Positions 21,843 through 34,034 of a stretch of DNA of 64,000 nucleotides are shown here, in pieces. The notes beneath the pieces are model-generated. The model was not told the DNA's origin and did not search any database. It saw only the letters and a list, made by a program, of their open reading frames with translations. The translations under genes and the position numbers were made by a program. The DNA comes from Aquarana catesbeiana. Lineage: Eukaryota; Chordata; Amphibia; Anura; Ranidae. Within the stretch, counting starts at the first letter, position 1. Each line of letters starts with the position of its first letter. Location: NCBI RefSeq assembly GCF_042186555.1, contig NC_133324.1, positions 136,994,156 to 137,058,155 on the forward strand. Direction: 5' to 3'.

Positions 21843-24242
21843 AGACATAGTACAGGAGATGGTCAGAGACTGCAGACATAGTACAGGAGATGATCAGAGA
21901 CTGCAGACATAATACAGGAGATGGTCAGAGACTGCAGACATAATACAGGAGATGATCAGAGACTGCAGACATAGTACAGGAGATGATCAGAGACTGCAGA
22001 CATAGTACAGGAGATGGTCAGAGACTGCAGACATAGTACAGGAGATGGTCAGAGACTGCAGACATGGTACAGGAGATGGTCAGAGACTGCAATCATAGAA
22101 CAGGAGATGGTCAGAGACTGCAGACATAATACAGGAGATGATCAGAGACTGCAATCATAGAACAGGAGATGGTCAGAGACTGCAGACATAGTACAGGAGA
22201 TGATCAGAGACTGCAGACATAGTACAGGAGATGGACAGAGACTGCAGACATAGTACAGGAGATGGTCAGAGACTGCAGACATAGTACAGGAGATAATCAG
22301 AGACTGGAGACATAGTACAGGAGATGGTCAGAGACTGCAGACATAATACAGGAGATGATCAGAGACTGCAATCATAGAACAGGAGATGGTCAGAGACTGC
22401 AGACATAGTACAGCAGATGATCAGAGACTACAGATATTGTACAGGAGATGCCCAGAGACTGCAGACATAGTACAGGAGATGGCCAGAGACTGCAGACATA
22501 CTACAAGAGATGGCCAGAGACTGCAGACATACTACAGGAGATGGCCACAGACTGCAGACATACTACAGGAGATGGCCAGAGACTGCAGACATACTACAGG
22601 AGATGATCAGAGACTGCAGACATACTACAGGAGATGATCAGAGACTGCAGACATAGTACAGGAGATGATCAGAGACTGCAGACATAGTACAGGAGATGGT
22701 CAGAGACTGCAGACATGGTACAGGAGATGGTCAGAGACTGCAATCATAGAACAGGAGATGGTCAGAGACTGCAGACATAATACAGGAGATGATCAGAGAC
22801 TGCAATCATAGAACAGGAGATGGTCAGAGACTGCAGACATAATACAGGAGATGATCAGAGACTGCAATCATAGAACAGGAGATGGTCAGAGACTGCAGAC
22901 ATAGTACAGGAGATGATCAGAGACTGCAATCATAGAACAGGAGATGGTCAGAGACTGCAGACATAGTACAGGAGATGATCAGAGACTGCAGACATAGTAC
23001 AGGAGATGGTCAGAGACTGCAGACATAGTACAGGAGACGGTCAGAGACTGCAGACATAGTACAGGAGACGGTCAGAGACTGCAGACATAATACAGGAGAT
23101 GGTCAGAGACTGCAGACATAATACAGGAGATGATTAGAGACTGCAATCATAGAACAGGAGATGGTCAGAGACTGCAGACATAGTACAGCAGATGATCAGA
23201 GACTGCAGACATAGTACAGGAGATGGTCAGAGACTGCAGACATAGTACAGGAGATGATTAGAGACTGCAATCATAGAACAGGAGATGGTCAGAGACTGCA
23301 GACATAGTACAGGAGATGATCAGAGACTGCAGACATAGTACAGGAGATGCCCAAAGACTGTAGTTATGATACAAGAGACGATCAGAGATTGCAATCATAG
23401 TACAGGAGATGGTCAGAGAAAGCAATCATAGAACAGGAGATGATCAGATACTGCAGACATACTACAGGAGATGGCCAGAGACTGCAGACATAGTACAGGA
23501 GATGATCAGAGACTGCAGACATAGTACAGGAGATGATCAGAGACTGCAGACATAGTACAGGAGATGGTCAGAGACTGCAGACATAGTACAGGAGATGGTC
23601 AGAGACTGCAATCATAGAACAGGAGATGGTCAGAGACTGCAGACATAGTACAGGAGATGATCAGAGACTGCAGACATAGTACAGGAGATGGTCAGAGACT
23701 GCAGACATAGTACAGGAGACGGTCAGAGACTGCAGACATAGTACAGGAGACGGTCAGAGACTGCAGACATAATACAGGAGATGGTCAGAGACTGCAGACA
23801 TAATACAGGAGATGATTAGAGACTGCAATCATAGAACAGGAGATGGTCAGAGACTGCAGACATAGTACAGGAGATGCCCAAAGACTGTAGTTATGATACA
23901 AGAGACGATCAGAGATTGCAATCATAGTACAGGAGATGGTCAGAGAAAGCAATCATAGAACAGGAGATGATCAGATACTGCAGACATACTACAGGAGATG
24001 GCCAGAGACTGCAGACATACTACAGGAGATGATCAGAGACTGCAGACATAGTACAGGAGATGATCAGAGACTGCAGACATAGTACAGGAGATAGCCAGAG
24101 ACTGCAGACATACTACAGGAGATGATCAGAGACTGCAGACATAGTACAGGAGATGCTCAGAGATTGCAGACATAATACAGGAGATGGTCAGAGACTGCAG
24201 ACATACTACAGGAGATGGTCAGAGACTGCAGACATAGTACAT
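21843..24242. repeat. 31-bp minisatellite A, inner hAT copy
   Basis: About 77 units of 'agagactgcagacatagtac'-'aggagatggtc' with variants ('atgatc', 'atgccc', 'caatcatagaac'). Long higher-order blocks recur, for example 22880-23400 against 23570-23960. A single frame through part of it (22386-22637) is repeat-derived and not a gene. Confidence 0.9.
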
Positions 24243-24245
24243 ATT

Positions 24246-24640
24246 GGCCGATCGGCCCTCTAACCTGACCCAGCGATACAGCAACGGTTCCTCTGATCAG
24301 GAGTCAGCTCACTCTGAATTGCCCATGGTGACTCCGCTGTATTCCTGCAATGACTCCATTCCTTTCAATGCCAGCCATGGCGCTAGGCTGTGTGGCTTTC
24401 CCTCTGGTGGCGCAGGGCAGCAGGGTTCTCTCTCTGATGGTGTTCTCTCAGCACTGTCCTCTCCCTCTGGAGTCCTGGGTGTACTTCCCTGAAAACTTTC
24501 CTAGGCTGCTGTCTCTCTCTCTCTCTCTTTCCCATTCAGCTGAGCATGCTGTGTGGTCTGCAGTTTCCGTGTTACAGTGGGGCTGCCAGTTCTCGGGACT
24601 ATATGTCCCACAATCCTCTTCTCTGCTCCTTTTTTCTTTT
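24246..24640. other. Unique internal block of the hAT element (inner copy)
   Basis: About 400 bp between the two minisatellites, repeated almost base for base in inverted form at 27305-27700. The only difference I noticed is one extra CT-repeat unit near 24520. The short frame here (24244-24492) is present in both copies, but it has no recognisable domain and no constraint can be inferred from so young a duplicate. Confidence 0.6.
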
Positions 24641-25745
24641 CCATTAGTACATACCCCCCAGGACAGACCCCCCTCCATTAGTACAGACCCCCCAGGACAG
24701 ACCCCCTCTCCATTAGTACAGACCCCCCCATTAGTACAGACCCCCCTCCATTAGTAGAGACCCCCATATTAGTACAGACCCCACCATTAGTACAGACCCC
24801 CCCTCCATTAGTACAGACCCCATTAGTACAGACCCCCCCTCCATTAGTACAGACCCCATTAGTACAGACCCCCCTCCATTAGTGACCCCACCTCCATTAG
24901 TACAGACCCCCCCATTAGTACAGACCCCCCAGGACAGACCCCCCTCCATTAGTAGAGACCACCATATTAGTACAGACCCCCCCTCCATTAGTACAGACCC
25001 CATTAGTACAGACCCCCCCTCCATTAGTACAGGTCCCCCTCCATTAGTACAGACCCCCCTCCATTAGTACAGATCCCCCTCCATTAGTACAGACCCCCCC
25101 TCCATTAGTATGGACCCCCCAGGACAGACCCCCCTCCATTAGTACAGACCCCATTAGTACAGACCCCCTCTCCATTAGTACAGACCCCCCAGGACAGACC
25201 CCCCTCCATTAGTACAGACCCCCCAGGACAGACCCCCTCTCCATTAGTACAGACCCCCCCCTCCATTAGTACAGACCCCCCAGGACAGACCCCCCCTCCA
25301 TTAGTACAGACCCCCAGGACAGACCCCCTCTCCATTAGTACAGACCCCCACATTAGTACAGACCCCCCAGGACAGACCCCCTCCATTAGTAGAGACCCCC
25401 ATATTAGTACAGACCCCACCATTAGTACAGACCCCTCCTCCATTAGTACAGACCCCCCCCTCCATTAGTACAGACCCCCCTCCATTAGTACAGACCCCCC
25501 TCCATTAGTACAGACCCCAATAGTACAGACCCCCCCTCCATTAGTACAGACCCCCCCTCCATTAGTACAGACCCCCCTCCATTAGTACAGACCCCCCTCC
25601 ATTAGTACAGACCCCCTCTCCATTAGTACAGACCCCCCATTAGTACAGTCCCCTCCCATTATTAGTACAGCCCCCTCCATTAGTACAGCCCCCCCTCCAT
25701 TAGTACAGCCCCCCTCCATTAGTACAGCCCCCCCCCTCCATTAGG
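24641..25745. repeat. ~20-bp minisatellite B, inner hAT copy
   Basis: Units of 'ccattagtacagaccccc' with variable C runs, interspersed 'ccaggacagaccccc' and 'atattagtacagacc' variants. Its inverted partner is 26245-27315. Glycine/valine-rich minus frames (for example 24731-25024) are repeat artefacts. Confidence 0.9.
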
Positions 25746-26244
25746 GTACATATATATACACCCGGGCGGCAGCTGAAGAGGAGAGAACAGTGTGCAGCCA
25801 GCCACGCCGCCCGGGTGAAGAGCAGAGGAGTTTAAAGTAGGCAGGAGTGGGAGACACAGAGCAGAATGTGTCGGGCACGGACCGCTCCTCCGCTCCGCTC
25901 CCCTCCACCCCCGCGCGCGACATCACTGTGCGTCTGGTCTCTCTCCACGCAGAGACCAGCCGCTCTGCTTCCGATATCTCTCTTTCTCTGACAGGAGGAG
26001 GGAGGGGCTTGAGCAGCACACACAGCGGCGGCGGCGCCTTTCTTCTTTTAGCACCGGCGGAGAGCGCCGCCGCCGGATGCAATCAAGAGGAGGAGGAGGA
26101 GGGAAGGGAGCACTCTGTCGCTTCAGCGCCCCCACCTCTCTGGCGCCTGGGTGCACTGCACCCCGTGCACCCCGTCTAGGACCGGCCCTGCTGCACACTG
26201 TTCTCTCCTCTTCAGCTGCCGCCCGGGTGTATATATGTACCCTA

Positions 26245-27315
26245 ATGGAGGGGGGGGCTGTACTAATGGAGGGGGGGCTGTACTAATGGAGGGGGCTGTA
26301 CTAATGGAGGGGGCTGTACTAATAATGGGAGGGGACTGTACTAATGGGGGGGTCTGTACTAATGGAGAGGGGGTCTGTACTAATGGGGTCTGTACTAATG
26401 GAGGGGGGTCTGTACTAATGGAGGGGGGTCTGTACTAATGGAGGGGTCTGTACTAATATGGGGGTCTCTACTAATGGAGGGGGTCTGTCCTGGGGGGTCT
26501 GTACTAATGTGGGGGTCTGTACTAATGGAGAGGGGGTCTGTCCTGGGGGGTCTGTACTAATGGAGGGGGGGTCTGTCCTGGGGGGTCTGTACTAATGGAG
26601 GGGGGTCTGTCCTGGGGGGTCTGTACTAATGGAGGGGGGTCTGTACTAATGGAGGGGGGGTCTGTACTAATGGAGAGGGGGTCTGTCCTGGGGGGTCTGT
26701 ACTAATGGAGGGGGGTCTGTCCTGGGGGGTCTGTACTAATGGAGAGGGGGTCTGTACTAATGGGGTCTGTACTAATGGAGGGGGGTCTGTCCTGGGGGGT
26801 CCGTACTAATGGAGGGGGGGTCTGTACTAATGGAGGGGGATCTGTACTAATGGAGGGGGGGTCTGTACTAATGGAGGGGGGCCTGTACTAATGGAGGGGG
26901 GGTCTGTACTAATGGGGTCTGTACTAATGGAGGGGGGGTCTGTACTAATGGGGTCTGTACTAATATGGGGGTCTCTACTAATGGAGGGGGGTCTGTCCTG
27001 GGGGGTCTGTACTAATGGGGGGGTCTGTACTAATGGGGGGGTCTGTACTAATGGAGGGGGGTCTGTACTAATGGGGTCTGTACTAATGGAGGGGGGGGTC
27101 TGTACTAATGGGGTCTGTACTAATGGAGGGGGGGTCTGTACTAATGGTGGGGTCTGTACTAATATGGGGGTCTCTACTAATGGAGGGGGGTCTGTACTAA
27201 TGGGGGGGGGTCTGTACTAATGGAGGGGGGGTCTGTACTAATGGAGAGGGGGTCTGTCCTGGGGGGTCTGTACTAATGGAGGGGGGTCTGTCCTGGGGGG
27301 TATGTACTAATGGAA
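26245..27315. repeat. ~20-bp minisatellite B, outer hAT copy (inverted)
   Basis: Reverse-complement counterpart of 24641-25745: units 'gggggtctgtactaatgg'. Variant order resembles the other copy with local gains and losses. Confidence 0.9.
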
Positions 27316-27702
27316 AAGAAAAAAGGAGCAGAGAAGAGGATTGTGGGACATATAGTCCCGAGAACTGGCAGCCCCACTGTAACACGGAAACTGCAGACCA
27401 CACAGCATGCTCAGCTGAATGGGAAAGAGAGAGAGACAGCAGCCTAGGAAAGTTTTCAGGGAAGTACACCCAGGACTCCAGAGGGAGAGGACAGTGCTGA
27501 GAGAACACCATCAGAGAGAGAACCCTGCTGCCCTGCGCCACCAGAGGGAAAGCCACACAGCCTAGCGCCATGGCTGGCATTGAAAGGAATGGAGTCATTG
27601 CAGGAATACAGCGGAGTCACCATGGGCAATTCAGAGTGAGCTGACTCCTGATCAGAGGAACCGTTGCTGTATCGCTGGGTCAGGTTAGAGGGCCGATCGG
27701 CC

Positions 27703-29363
27703 AATATGTACTATGTCTGCAGTCTCTGACCATCTCCTGTAGTATGTCTGCAGTCTCTGACCATCTCCTGTATTATGTCTGCAATCTCTGAGCATCTCCT
27801 GTACTATGTCTGCAGTCTCTGATCATCTCCTGTAGTATGTCTACAGTCTCTGATCATCTCCTGTAGTATGTCTGCAGTCTCTGGCTATCTCCTGTACTAT
27901 GTCTGCAGTCTCTGATCATCTCCTGTACTATGTCTGCAGTCTCTGATCATCTCCTGTAGTATGTCTGCAGTCTCTGGCCATCTCCTGTAGTATGTCTGCA
28001 GTATCTGATCATCTCCTGTTCTATGATTGCTTTCTCTGACCATCTCCTGTACTATGATTGCAATCTCTGATCGTCTCTTGTATCATAACTACAGTCTTTG
28101 GGCATCTCCTGTACTATGTCTGCAGTCTCTGGGCATCTCCTGTACTATGTCTGCAGTCTCTGGGCATCTCCTGTACAATATCTACAGTCTCTGGTCATCT
28201 CCTGTACCATGTCTGCAGTCTCTGACCATCTCCTCTTTTATGTCTGCAGTCTCTGACCATCTCCTGTACTATGTCTGCAGTCTCTGATCGTCTCCTGTAC
28301 TATGTCTGCAGTCTCTGACCATCTCCTGTTCTATGATTGCAGTCTCTGATCATCTCCTGTATTATGTCTGCAGTCTCTGACATCTCCTGTACTATGTCTG
28401 CAGTCTCTGATCGTCTCCTGTACTATGTCTGCAGTCTCTGACCATCTCCTGTACTATGTCTGCAGTCTCTGATCATCTCCTGTAGTATGTCTGCAGTCTC
28501 TGATCATCTCCTGTAGTATGTCTGCAGTCTCTGGCCATCTCCTGTAGTATGTCTGCAGTCTCTGGCCATCTCTTGTAGTATGTCTGCAGTCTCTGGCCAT
28601 CTCCTGTACTATGTCTGCAGTCTCTGGGCATCTCCTGTACAATATCTGCAGTCTCTGATCATCTGCTGTACTATGTCTGCAGTCTCTGACCATCTCCTGT
28701 TCTATGATTGCAGTCTCTGATCATCTCCTGTATTATGTCTGCAGTCTCTGACCATCTCCTGTATTATGTCTGCAGTCTCTGACCATCTCCTGTACTATGT
28801 CTGCAGTCTCTGATTATCTCCTGTACTATGTCTGCAGTCTCTGTCCATCTCCTGTACTATGTCTGCAGTTTCTGTCCATCTCCTGTACTATGTCTGCAGT
28901 CTCTGATCATCTCCTGTACTATGTCTGCAGTCTCTGACCATCTCCTGTTCTATGATTGCAGTCTCTGATCATCTCCTGTATTATGTCTGCAGTCCCTGAC
29001 CATCTCCTGTTCTATGATTGCAGTCTCTGATCATCTCCTGTACTATGTCTGCAGTCTCTGACCATCTCCTGTTCTATGATTGCAGTCTCTGACCATCTCC
29101 TGTACCATGTCTGCAGTCTCTGACCATCTCCTGTACTATGTCTGCAGTCTCTGACCATCTCCTGTACTATGTCTGCAGTCTCTGACCATCTCCTGCTCTA
29201 TGTCTGCAGTCTCTGATCATCTCCTGTACTATGTCTGCAGTCTCTGATCATCTCCTGTATTATGTCTGCAGTCTCTGACCATCTCCTGTATTATGTCTGC
29301 AGTCTCTGATCATCTCCTGTACTATGTCTGCAGTCTCTGACCATCTCCTGTACTATGTCTGGG
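27703..29363. repeat. 31-bp minisatellite A, outer hAT copy (inverted)
   Basis: Reverse-complement counterpart of 21843-24242 but about 740 bp (some 24 units) shorter. Units 'gtctgcagtctctg'+'accatctcctgtactat'. The length difference between otherwise near-identical copies shows recent unit gain or loss. Confidence 0.9.
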
Positions 29364-29654
29364 GGTTCTTTCTAACAGACTCTCTAACAGAAGCCCTCTT
29401 TGTGTGCATCAGAGAGACTCCCCTCCAGGTCTCATTAGTGTACGCTCTTCCTGTATTTTTTTTTATTGTTAAAAGATCATGGAGGATCCTAGGGTAACAA
29501 AGACTTCTTAGGGGAGCATCTCTGTGTTTGAGTCATTGCCATAGAAACATTTGTAAAGGGGAGGAGTTGGTAAGATGACCACGCCCATGTGGGGGCGCCA
29601 GAAATATTTCTGCACCCAGGCGCCGGTGACCCTAGGATCGGCCCTGCCTGTGAG

Positions 29655-30300
29655 CATGGCGGCAAAGGTTTCTATTTGGTCCCAGAAGTGGGAGATGAGA
29701 GGGCAGCGCCATAATCTGTGGAATAGGGTGGGTCTGCGCAGGTGGCACCATGGACACTGTTGCTGCATTATAGAGGTCGAGGACAAAGAGAACGGTAGGT
29801 AAACACGGTGCATGATCTTGAATTGTTGTTCCCGCCAAAATTCATTTGTGATAAAAGCACAGGTGGTGTTGTAGCCTGCCAATATGTAGTCTCTTGTCTC
29901 TGACCGGAGGAGATCTTTGTTCCACTGGGAGGTTGGACCCGGTTGGGGAGGTTTGATAGAGGATAGAGGTTTGTAGATGTCAGAGATCTTGAGTTGAGCA
30001 CTCCTCAGGAGTGTGTCCAGTAGGGCGGTCCGGAAGCGAATGACTCTGGCGGGGCAGAGGCTGGCTGCAAAGTTGATTGCTTGCTGTGCATGTATGAAGT
30101 GGTGGCCAGGTAGGTTGTACTGGGATTGTATTGTAGGAAAGGGGAGAGCTTTCCCAGTGGATGGATTAAAGAACTGCACCAAATTAGTGAGCCCGTGGGA
30201 GGCCCATGTGAGAAGGCTGCATACTGTCGTTCGTGTGCGAATAGAGGGTGGCCAGTAAATGGTAGGTACTAAGATAGAAAAGGGGAAAGCCCTATTTTTT
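29655..30300 (-). pseudogene. L1-type ORF2, C-terminal part (upstream piece)
   Basis: The minus-strand frame from 30182 gives SLSSTSIMQQQCPWCHLRRPTL and HRLWRCPLISHFWDQIETF, the CxxC...H...C-type Cys motif of a LINE ORF2 C-terminus, preceded by NEFWREQQFKIMHRVYLP. The apparent continuation into RADPRVTGAWVQ belongs to the inserted hAT element. The rest of the protein continues at 21143. Sequence 5' of about 30300 is not recognisably LINE, so the copy is 5'-truncated. Confidence 0.8.
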
Positions 30301-30737
30301 CCTGATCTCTCGCCATGGTATTAAGGTATCACGTTAGCAGTAGATTATGCTTTAATGAGGGAGGGAGGGAATTTATTTTGCAATGCAGCAGTGCAGACCA
30401 GAGGGGTCTTAACATGAGAAGACCCTACTTGCTTTTTACTGAAAACAAAAATGAAGGCCAGCTACAGTGTTTACAACCCTCATTACCCAGGACAGTAAAC
30501 AATTGCCCATTTGGCCAATTAACATTTTTCTCATTACAGTTACAGTTTGCCTAGAATTAGCATAAGAATAGTCTGCCAACTCTATCAACCACGGGTTGCA
30601 AAAAAGAAAATCGATTTCCCCACCAACACACCCAGGGTTGTTAGGGGAATTCTTCCCGTGGAGCTATTGTGTTTTCCCTGTGAGGGGGGGGGGGGGGGCT
30701 GTGTGGAGCCGTCCCTGCCAGGAGAACACATTGATTA
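30301..30737. other. Spacer, nothing supported
   Basis: Mixed sequence with a G14 run at 30686-30699. Short plus frames carry no domain. Confidence 0.5.
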
Positions 30738-31495
30738 TTGCTAGCGGCTATAGTGGATAGTACTGCCCATGGATGGTTTGGATCTCGACCAGTCCCAGGT
30801 GAACCAGCTTTTCAGTTCAAACCGAGCATCAGAATTGAGAAAAAAGGGGATTTAAGTGATTTTAAATGTGGCATGGTTGTTGGTACCAGATGGGCTGGTC
30901 TGAGTATTTCAAAAACTGCCGACCTAAAGGGATTTTCATGCTCTACCATCTCTAGGGTTTACAGAGAATGGTCCCAAACAGAGAAAATATCAAGTGAGCG
31001 GCAGTTGTGTGGAGGAAAATGACTTGTTGATGTCAAAGGAGAATGGGCAGACTGGTTCTAGATGAAAGAAAGGCAACAGTAACTCAAATAACCACTCATT
31101 ACAACTAAGGTATGGAGAATACCATCTCTGAACGCACAACACATCGAACCTTAAAGTGGATGGACTACAGCAGCAGAAGAACACACTGGGTGCCACTCCT
31201 GTCAGCTAAGAACAGGAAACTGAGACTACAATTCACGCAGGCTCACCAAAATTGGACAATAGAAGATTGGAAAAACATTGCCTGGTCTGATGAGCCTCAA
31301 TTTCAGCTTCGACATTCAGATGATAGGGTCAGAATTTGGCATAAACAACATGAAAGCATGGATCCATCCTGTCTTGTATCAACGGTTCATGTTGGTGGTG
31401 GTGGTTTAATCTGCTCTCTGGTCTTGGGCCCCTGTGGAGCTGTGACGGAACTGTTCTTATTGGATGCTGACAATGTCCTGGAAACCTCTATGTGA
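30738..31495 (+). pseudogene. Tc1/mariner transposase, decayed N-terminal two-thirds
   Basis: The first frame (to 31022) has DFKCGMVVGTRWAGLSISKTA and STISRVYREWSQ, the paired-type helix-turn-helix DNA-binding region. After several stops, a second frame (31112-31495) has RKLRLQFTQAHQNWTIEDWKN, and AWSDEPQFQL with the first catalytic Asp. The GGG.MVWG-like block (GGGGLICSLVLG) follows. The second Asp and the final Asp/Glu region are missing. Terminal repeats were not identified. This is a dead relic of a Tc1 family different from the other two Tc1 copies in the window. Confidence 0.8.
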
Positions 31496-31684
31496 ACTTG
31501 AGAAGTCAGTATTTGCATACATATGCTAAATGAACAAATGTTGTAATTATATCAATGTGGATGATTCATGTGATGTAAATTCTATACTCACTGTTGATAT
31601 TGATGAAGATGTTCCATTTTTTGTTCACTTATTCCAGTTCTGCTTTGTAACTTTTTAGATGAAAAAATTCATCCTGACCAATTG

Positions 31685-31735
31685 TCGCTACCCCTGAAAA
31701 AGGGGTCAATCCCTTTTTACCTCGAAACGTTGGGT
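31685..31735 (+). ncRNA. Hammerhead-like motif
   Basis: ACCC then CTGAAAA (one mismatch to CUGANGA), a strong stem II AGGGG/CCCTT with inner 'tcaat' loop and extension, CGAAAC, GTT, and GGGT closing stem I with ACCC. A longer stem I (ACC...GGT about 15 bp out) is possible. No AATAAA was noticed just downstream, unlike the other copies. Confidence 0.45.
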
Positions 31736-31789
31736 CATATGGTTATTGTTGTTCAATCAAATTTATCATTACAATTGGTCATTGTTCCA

Positions 31790-32478
31790 TGTGATAGTGG
31801 TGTATTTAGGTTTTGTGCTGCCCTAGGCCTGACTAAGCTCCTTCCTGTCAAGGCCACACCCCTTCCTTTTTAAGATCCGCCCTGTCATCTTCATGGGAGG
31901 ACAGAGTGACGCCGCAGGAGGAGGACAGTGAGGGATGTGGCATCTTTTCATTTGGGGGGTAAGGGGATATGTGCTGGGTGCTTTGGGAGGCTCTTGCACT
32001 GAAGCCGTGTCCCTCCTCTGTGGCTCCTCCTCCTCCTGGCTGTGTACACTAGAACATTGGAGCCGAGAAGGAGAAGGAAGGAGGAGCTGAGGAGTGTGTG
32101 TGGCTGACAGTGGGGAGAGAGGTGTCGGCTGCCATGGAAAGCCCATCGCCGCTTATGGGACTCCGGGTGGCAAATGTCCTGGGTGCCCACGCTGGCGCAT
32201 CCCTGTCTGGCCAGTTACCGAAACTCAGTGCCGGAACTTGTGGGCTCCGGGACAGTGGCGTCACTAGGGTTGGCCTAGAGGATATCAGGTTAGGCACTTC
32301 CTAATGGCTCAGTCCCTGGGAACAGTAATGGATAATGGCCAACAGGCTCTCTTACCAGACCCGATGAAACCGCAACAGTGATCCCTCTGGCTGGACGTTC
32401 GCTCACTCTGGGTTGCCCAGGCCGACTCTAGTCAGTAGTGTAGCATGTCTCTACCCTGGCAGTGGTTTCATCTTTCTC
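31790..32478. other. Probable non-autonomous hAT debris
   Basis: Contains 'agtggtgtatttagg' (31797) and 'cagtggcgtcactaggg' (32263), both of the CAGTGGCGT..TAGG type commonly seen at hAT ends. I could not pair them or find duplications. GC-rich, non-coding. Confidence 0.35.
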
Positions 32479-32479
32479 C

Positions 32480-33170
32480 TCCTCTGGTGGTGCGGGTACA
32501 GCATGGCTATCTTTAGTGGTGCAGGTACAGCGTGGCTCTCTGGTGGTGCGTGTACAGCGTGGCTCTGGTGGTGGGGGTACAGCGTGGCTCTGGTGGTGCG
32601 GGTACAGCATGGCTCTGGTGGTGCGGGTACAGCGTGGCTCTCTGGTGGTGCGGGTACAGCGTGGCTCTCTGGTAGTGTGGGTACAGTGTGGCTCTCTGGT
32701 GGTGTGGGTACAGCGTGGCTCTCTGGTGGTGCGAGTACAGCGTTGCGCTCTGGTGGTACGGGTACAGCGTGGCTCTGGTAGTGCGGGTACAGCGTGGCTC
32801 TGGTGGTGCGGGTACAGCATGGCTCTGGTGGTGTGGGTACAGCGTGGCTCTGGTGGTGCGGGTACAGCGTGTCTCTCTGGTGGTGTGGGTACAGCGTGGC
32901 TCTCTGGTGGTGCGGGTACAGCGTGGCTCTCTGGTGGTGCGGGTACAGCGTTGCGCTCTGGTGGTGCGGGTACAGCGTGGCTCTCTGGTGGTGCGGGTAC
33001 AGCGTGGCTCTGGTAGTGCGGATACAGCGTGGCTCTCTGGTGGTGTGGGTACAGCGTGGCTCTCTGGTGGTGCGGGTACAGCGTGGCTCTGGTAGTGCGG
33101 GTACAGCATGGCTCTCTGGTGGCGCGGGTACAGCGTGGCTCTGGTGGTGCGGGTACAGCGTGGCTCCCTA
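32480..33170. repeat. 27/31-bp minisatellite
   Basis: Units of 'ggtggtgcgggtacagcgt'+'ggctct(ctct)' from about 32480 to 33170, roughly 25 copies in two length variants. It creates long overlapping frames on both strands (LVVRVQRGS, CTRTTREPR and HHQRATLYP repeats) that are not genes. Confidence 0.9.
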
Positions 33171-33534
33171 TCTGGCTTCCCCCAGCACAGTATTCTTTTT
33201 CTCCTCCTGTAACACCCCCCAGCAGAGTGCATGCATGCTGGGGGCTGTAGCATGATGTCTGTGGACACACAGGGGCCACCACTCTTCAGGGACTACTTTT
33301 CCCATGATGCCCCCAGAGTCTTCTGATTGGCCCTCTGCTGTGGCCAATCATGGGGAGGGAAACAGCACTCAGGGAGCTGGGCGGCGGCGCGGCAAAACCA
33401 ATTAGAGCTGCTCTCTCTCTCTTCTCCCTTCGGCTGACAGAAAGGGGAGGGGGGGCGAGCGGGGGAGATACACAGACAACCCGCATCTCTCCTCTCCCTG
33501 TCACAGCGCTGCTGCTTCATTTACCAGAGAACTC
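33171..33534. other. GC-rich flank up to the assembly gap
   Basis: No gene supported. It contains 'ccaatcatggggagggaaac' and C/T-rich tracts and is cut by the gap. Confidence 0.4.
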
Positions 33535-34034
33535 NNNNNNNNNNNNNNNNNNNNNNNNNNNNNNNNNNNNNNNNNNNNNNNNNNNNNNNNNNNNNNNNNN
33601 NNNNNNNNNNNNNNNNNNNNNNNNNNNNNNNNNNNNNNNNNNNNNNNNNNNNNNNNNNNNNNNNNNNNNNNNNNNNNNNNNNNNNNNNNNNNNNNNNNNN
33701 NNNNNNNNNNNNNNNNNNNNNNNNNNNNNNNNNNNNNNNNNNNNNNNNNNNNNNNNNNNNNNNNNNNNNNNNNNNNNNNNNNNNNNNNNNNNNNNNNNNN
33801 NNNNNNNNNNNNNNNNNNNNNNNNNNNNNNNNNNNNNNNNNNNNNNNNNNNNNNNNNNNNNNNNNNNNNNNNNNNNNNNNNNNNNNNNNNNNNNNNNNNN
33901 NNNNNNNNNNNNNNNNNNNNNNNNNNNNNNNNNNNNNNNNNNNNNNNNNNNNNNNNNNNNNNNNNNNNNNNNNNNNNNNNNNNNNNNNNNNNNNNNNNNN
34001 NNNNNNNNNNNNNNNNNNNNNNNNNNNNNNNNNN
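33535..34034. other. Assembly gap (500 N)
   Basis: Exactly 500 N, the usual placeholder for a gap of unknown size. It removes the last ~30 bp of the retroviral 3' LTR and its target duplication. Confidence 0.99.

Larger units (their letters stand above)
21556..26190 (-). mobile_element. Inner copy of the same hAT element, inverted inside the outer copy
   Basis: A complete 4635-bp element in reverse orientation relative to its host copy: CAGGGCCGATCCTAG at 21556, and CAGGGCCGGTCCTAG read inverted from 26190. It is flanked by the perfect 8-bp duplication ctgcacac (21548-21555 and 26191-26198). Reading the outer copy across the junction with one duplication removed gives the same sequence as the uninterrupted inner copy at that point (25780-25800, complement), which proves the insertion order. 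The two copies are nearly identical in unique parts; their minisatellite lengths differ. Confidence 0.92.
21152..29646 (+). mobile_element. Outer copy of a non-autonomous hAT element (split by a copy of itself)
   Basis: Ends CAGGGCCGGTCCTAG (21152) and, inverted, CAGGGCCGATCCTAG (29646), flanked by a perfect 8-bp duplication cctgtgag (21144-21151 and 29647-29654) inside an L1 ORF2. The outer copy consists of 21152-21555 and 26191-29646, about 3.86 kb; the inner copy occupies 21556-26190. Content of the long arm: ~50-bp junction, minisatellite B, a ~400-bp unique block, minisatellite A and ~280 bp before the right end. CAGGG starts and 8-bp duplications define the hAT superfamily. No transposase is encoded, so mobility must come from a source elsewhere. 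Confidence 0.9.

Noticed and set aside
24244..24492. 82-codon frame conserved in both hAT copies (24244-24492 and 27456-27704)
   Set aside because: Identity reflects the recent duplication of the whole element; no start context or domain supports a gene.
21843..29363. CRISPR-like array of ~31-bp repeats
   Set aside because: The repeats are contiguous without unique spacers, in a vertebrate hAT element; this is a minisatellite, not CRISPR.
29508..30182. 224-codon minus frame treated as a single gene
   Set aside because: Its last ~45 codons are hAT element sequence; the rest is L1 ORF2. Annotated as a split LINE instead.
32428..33282. 284- and 251-codon Arg/His/Thr-rich minus frames
   Set aside because: Translations of the 27/31-bp minisatellite. 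Multiple frames are open at once.
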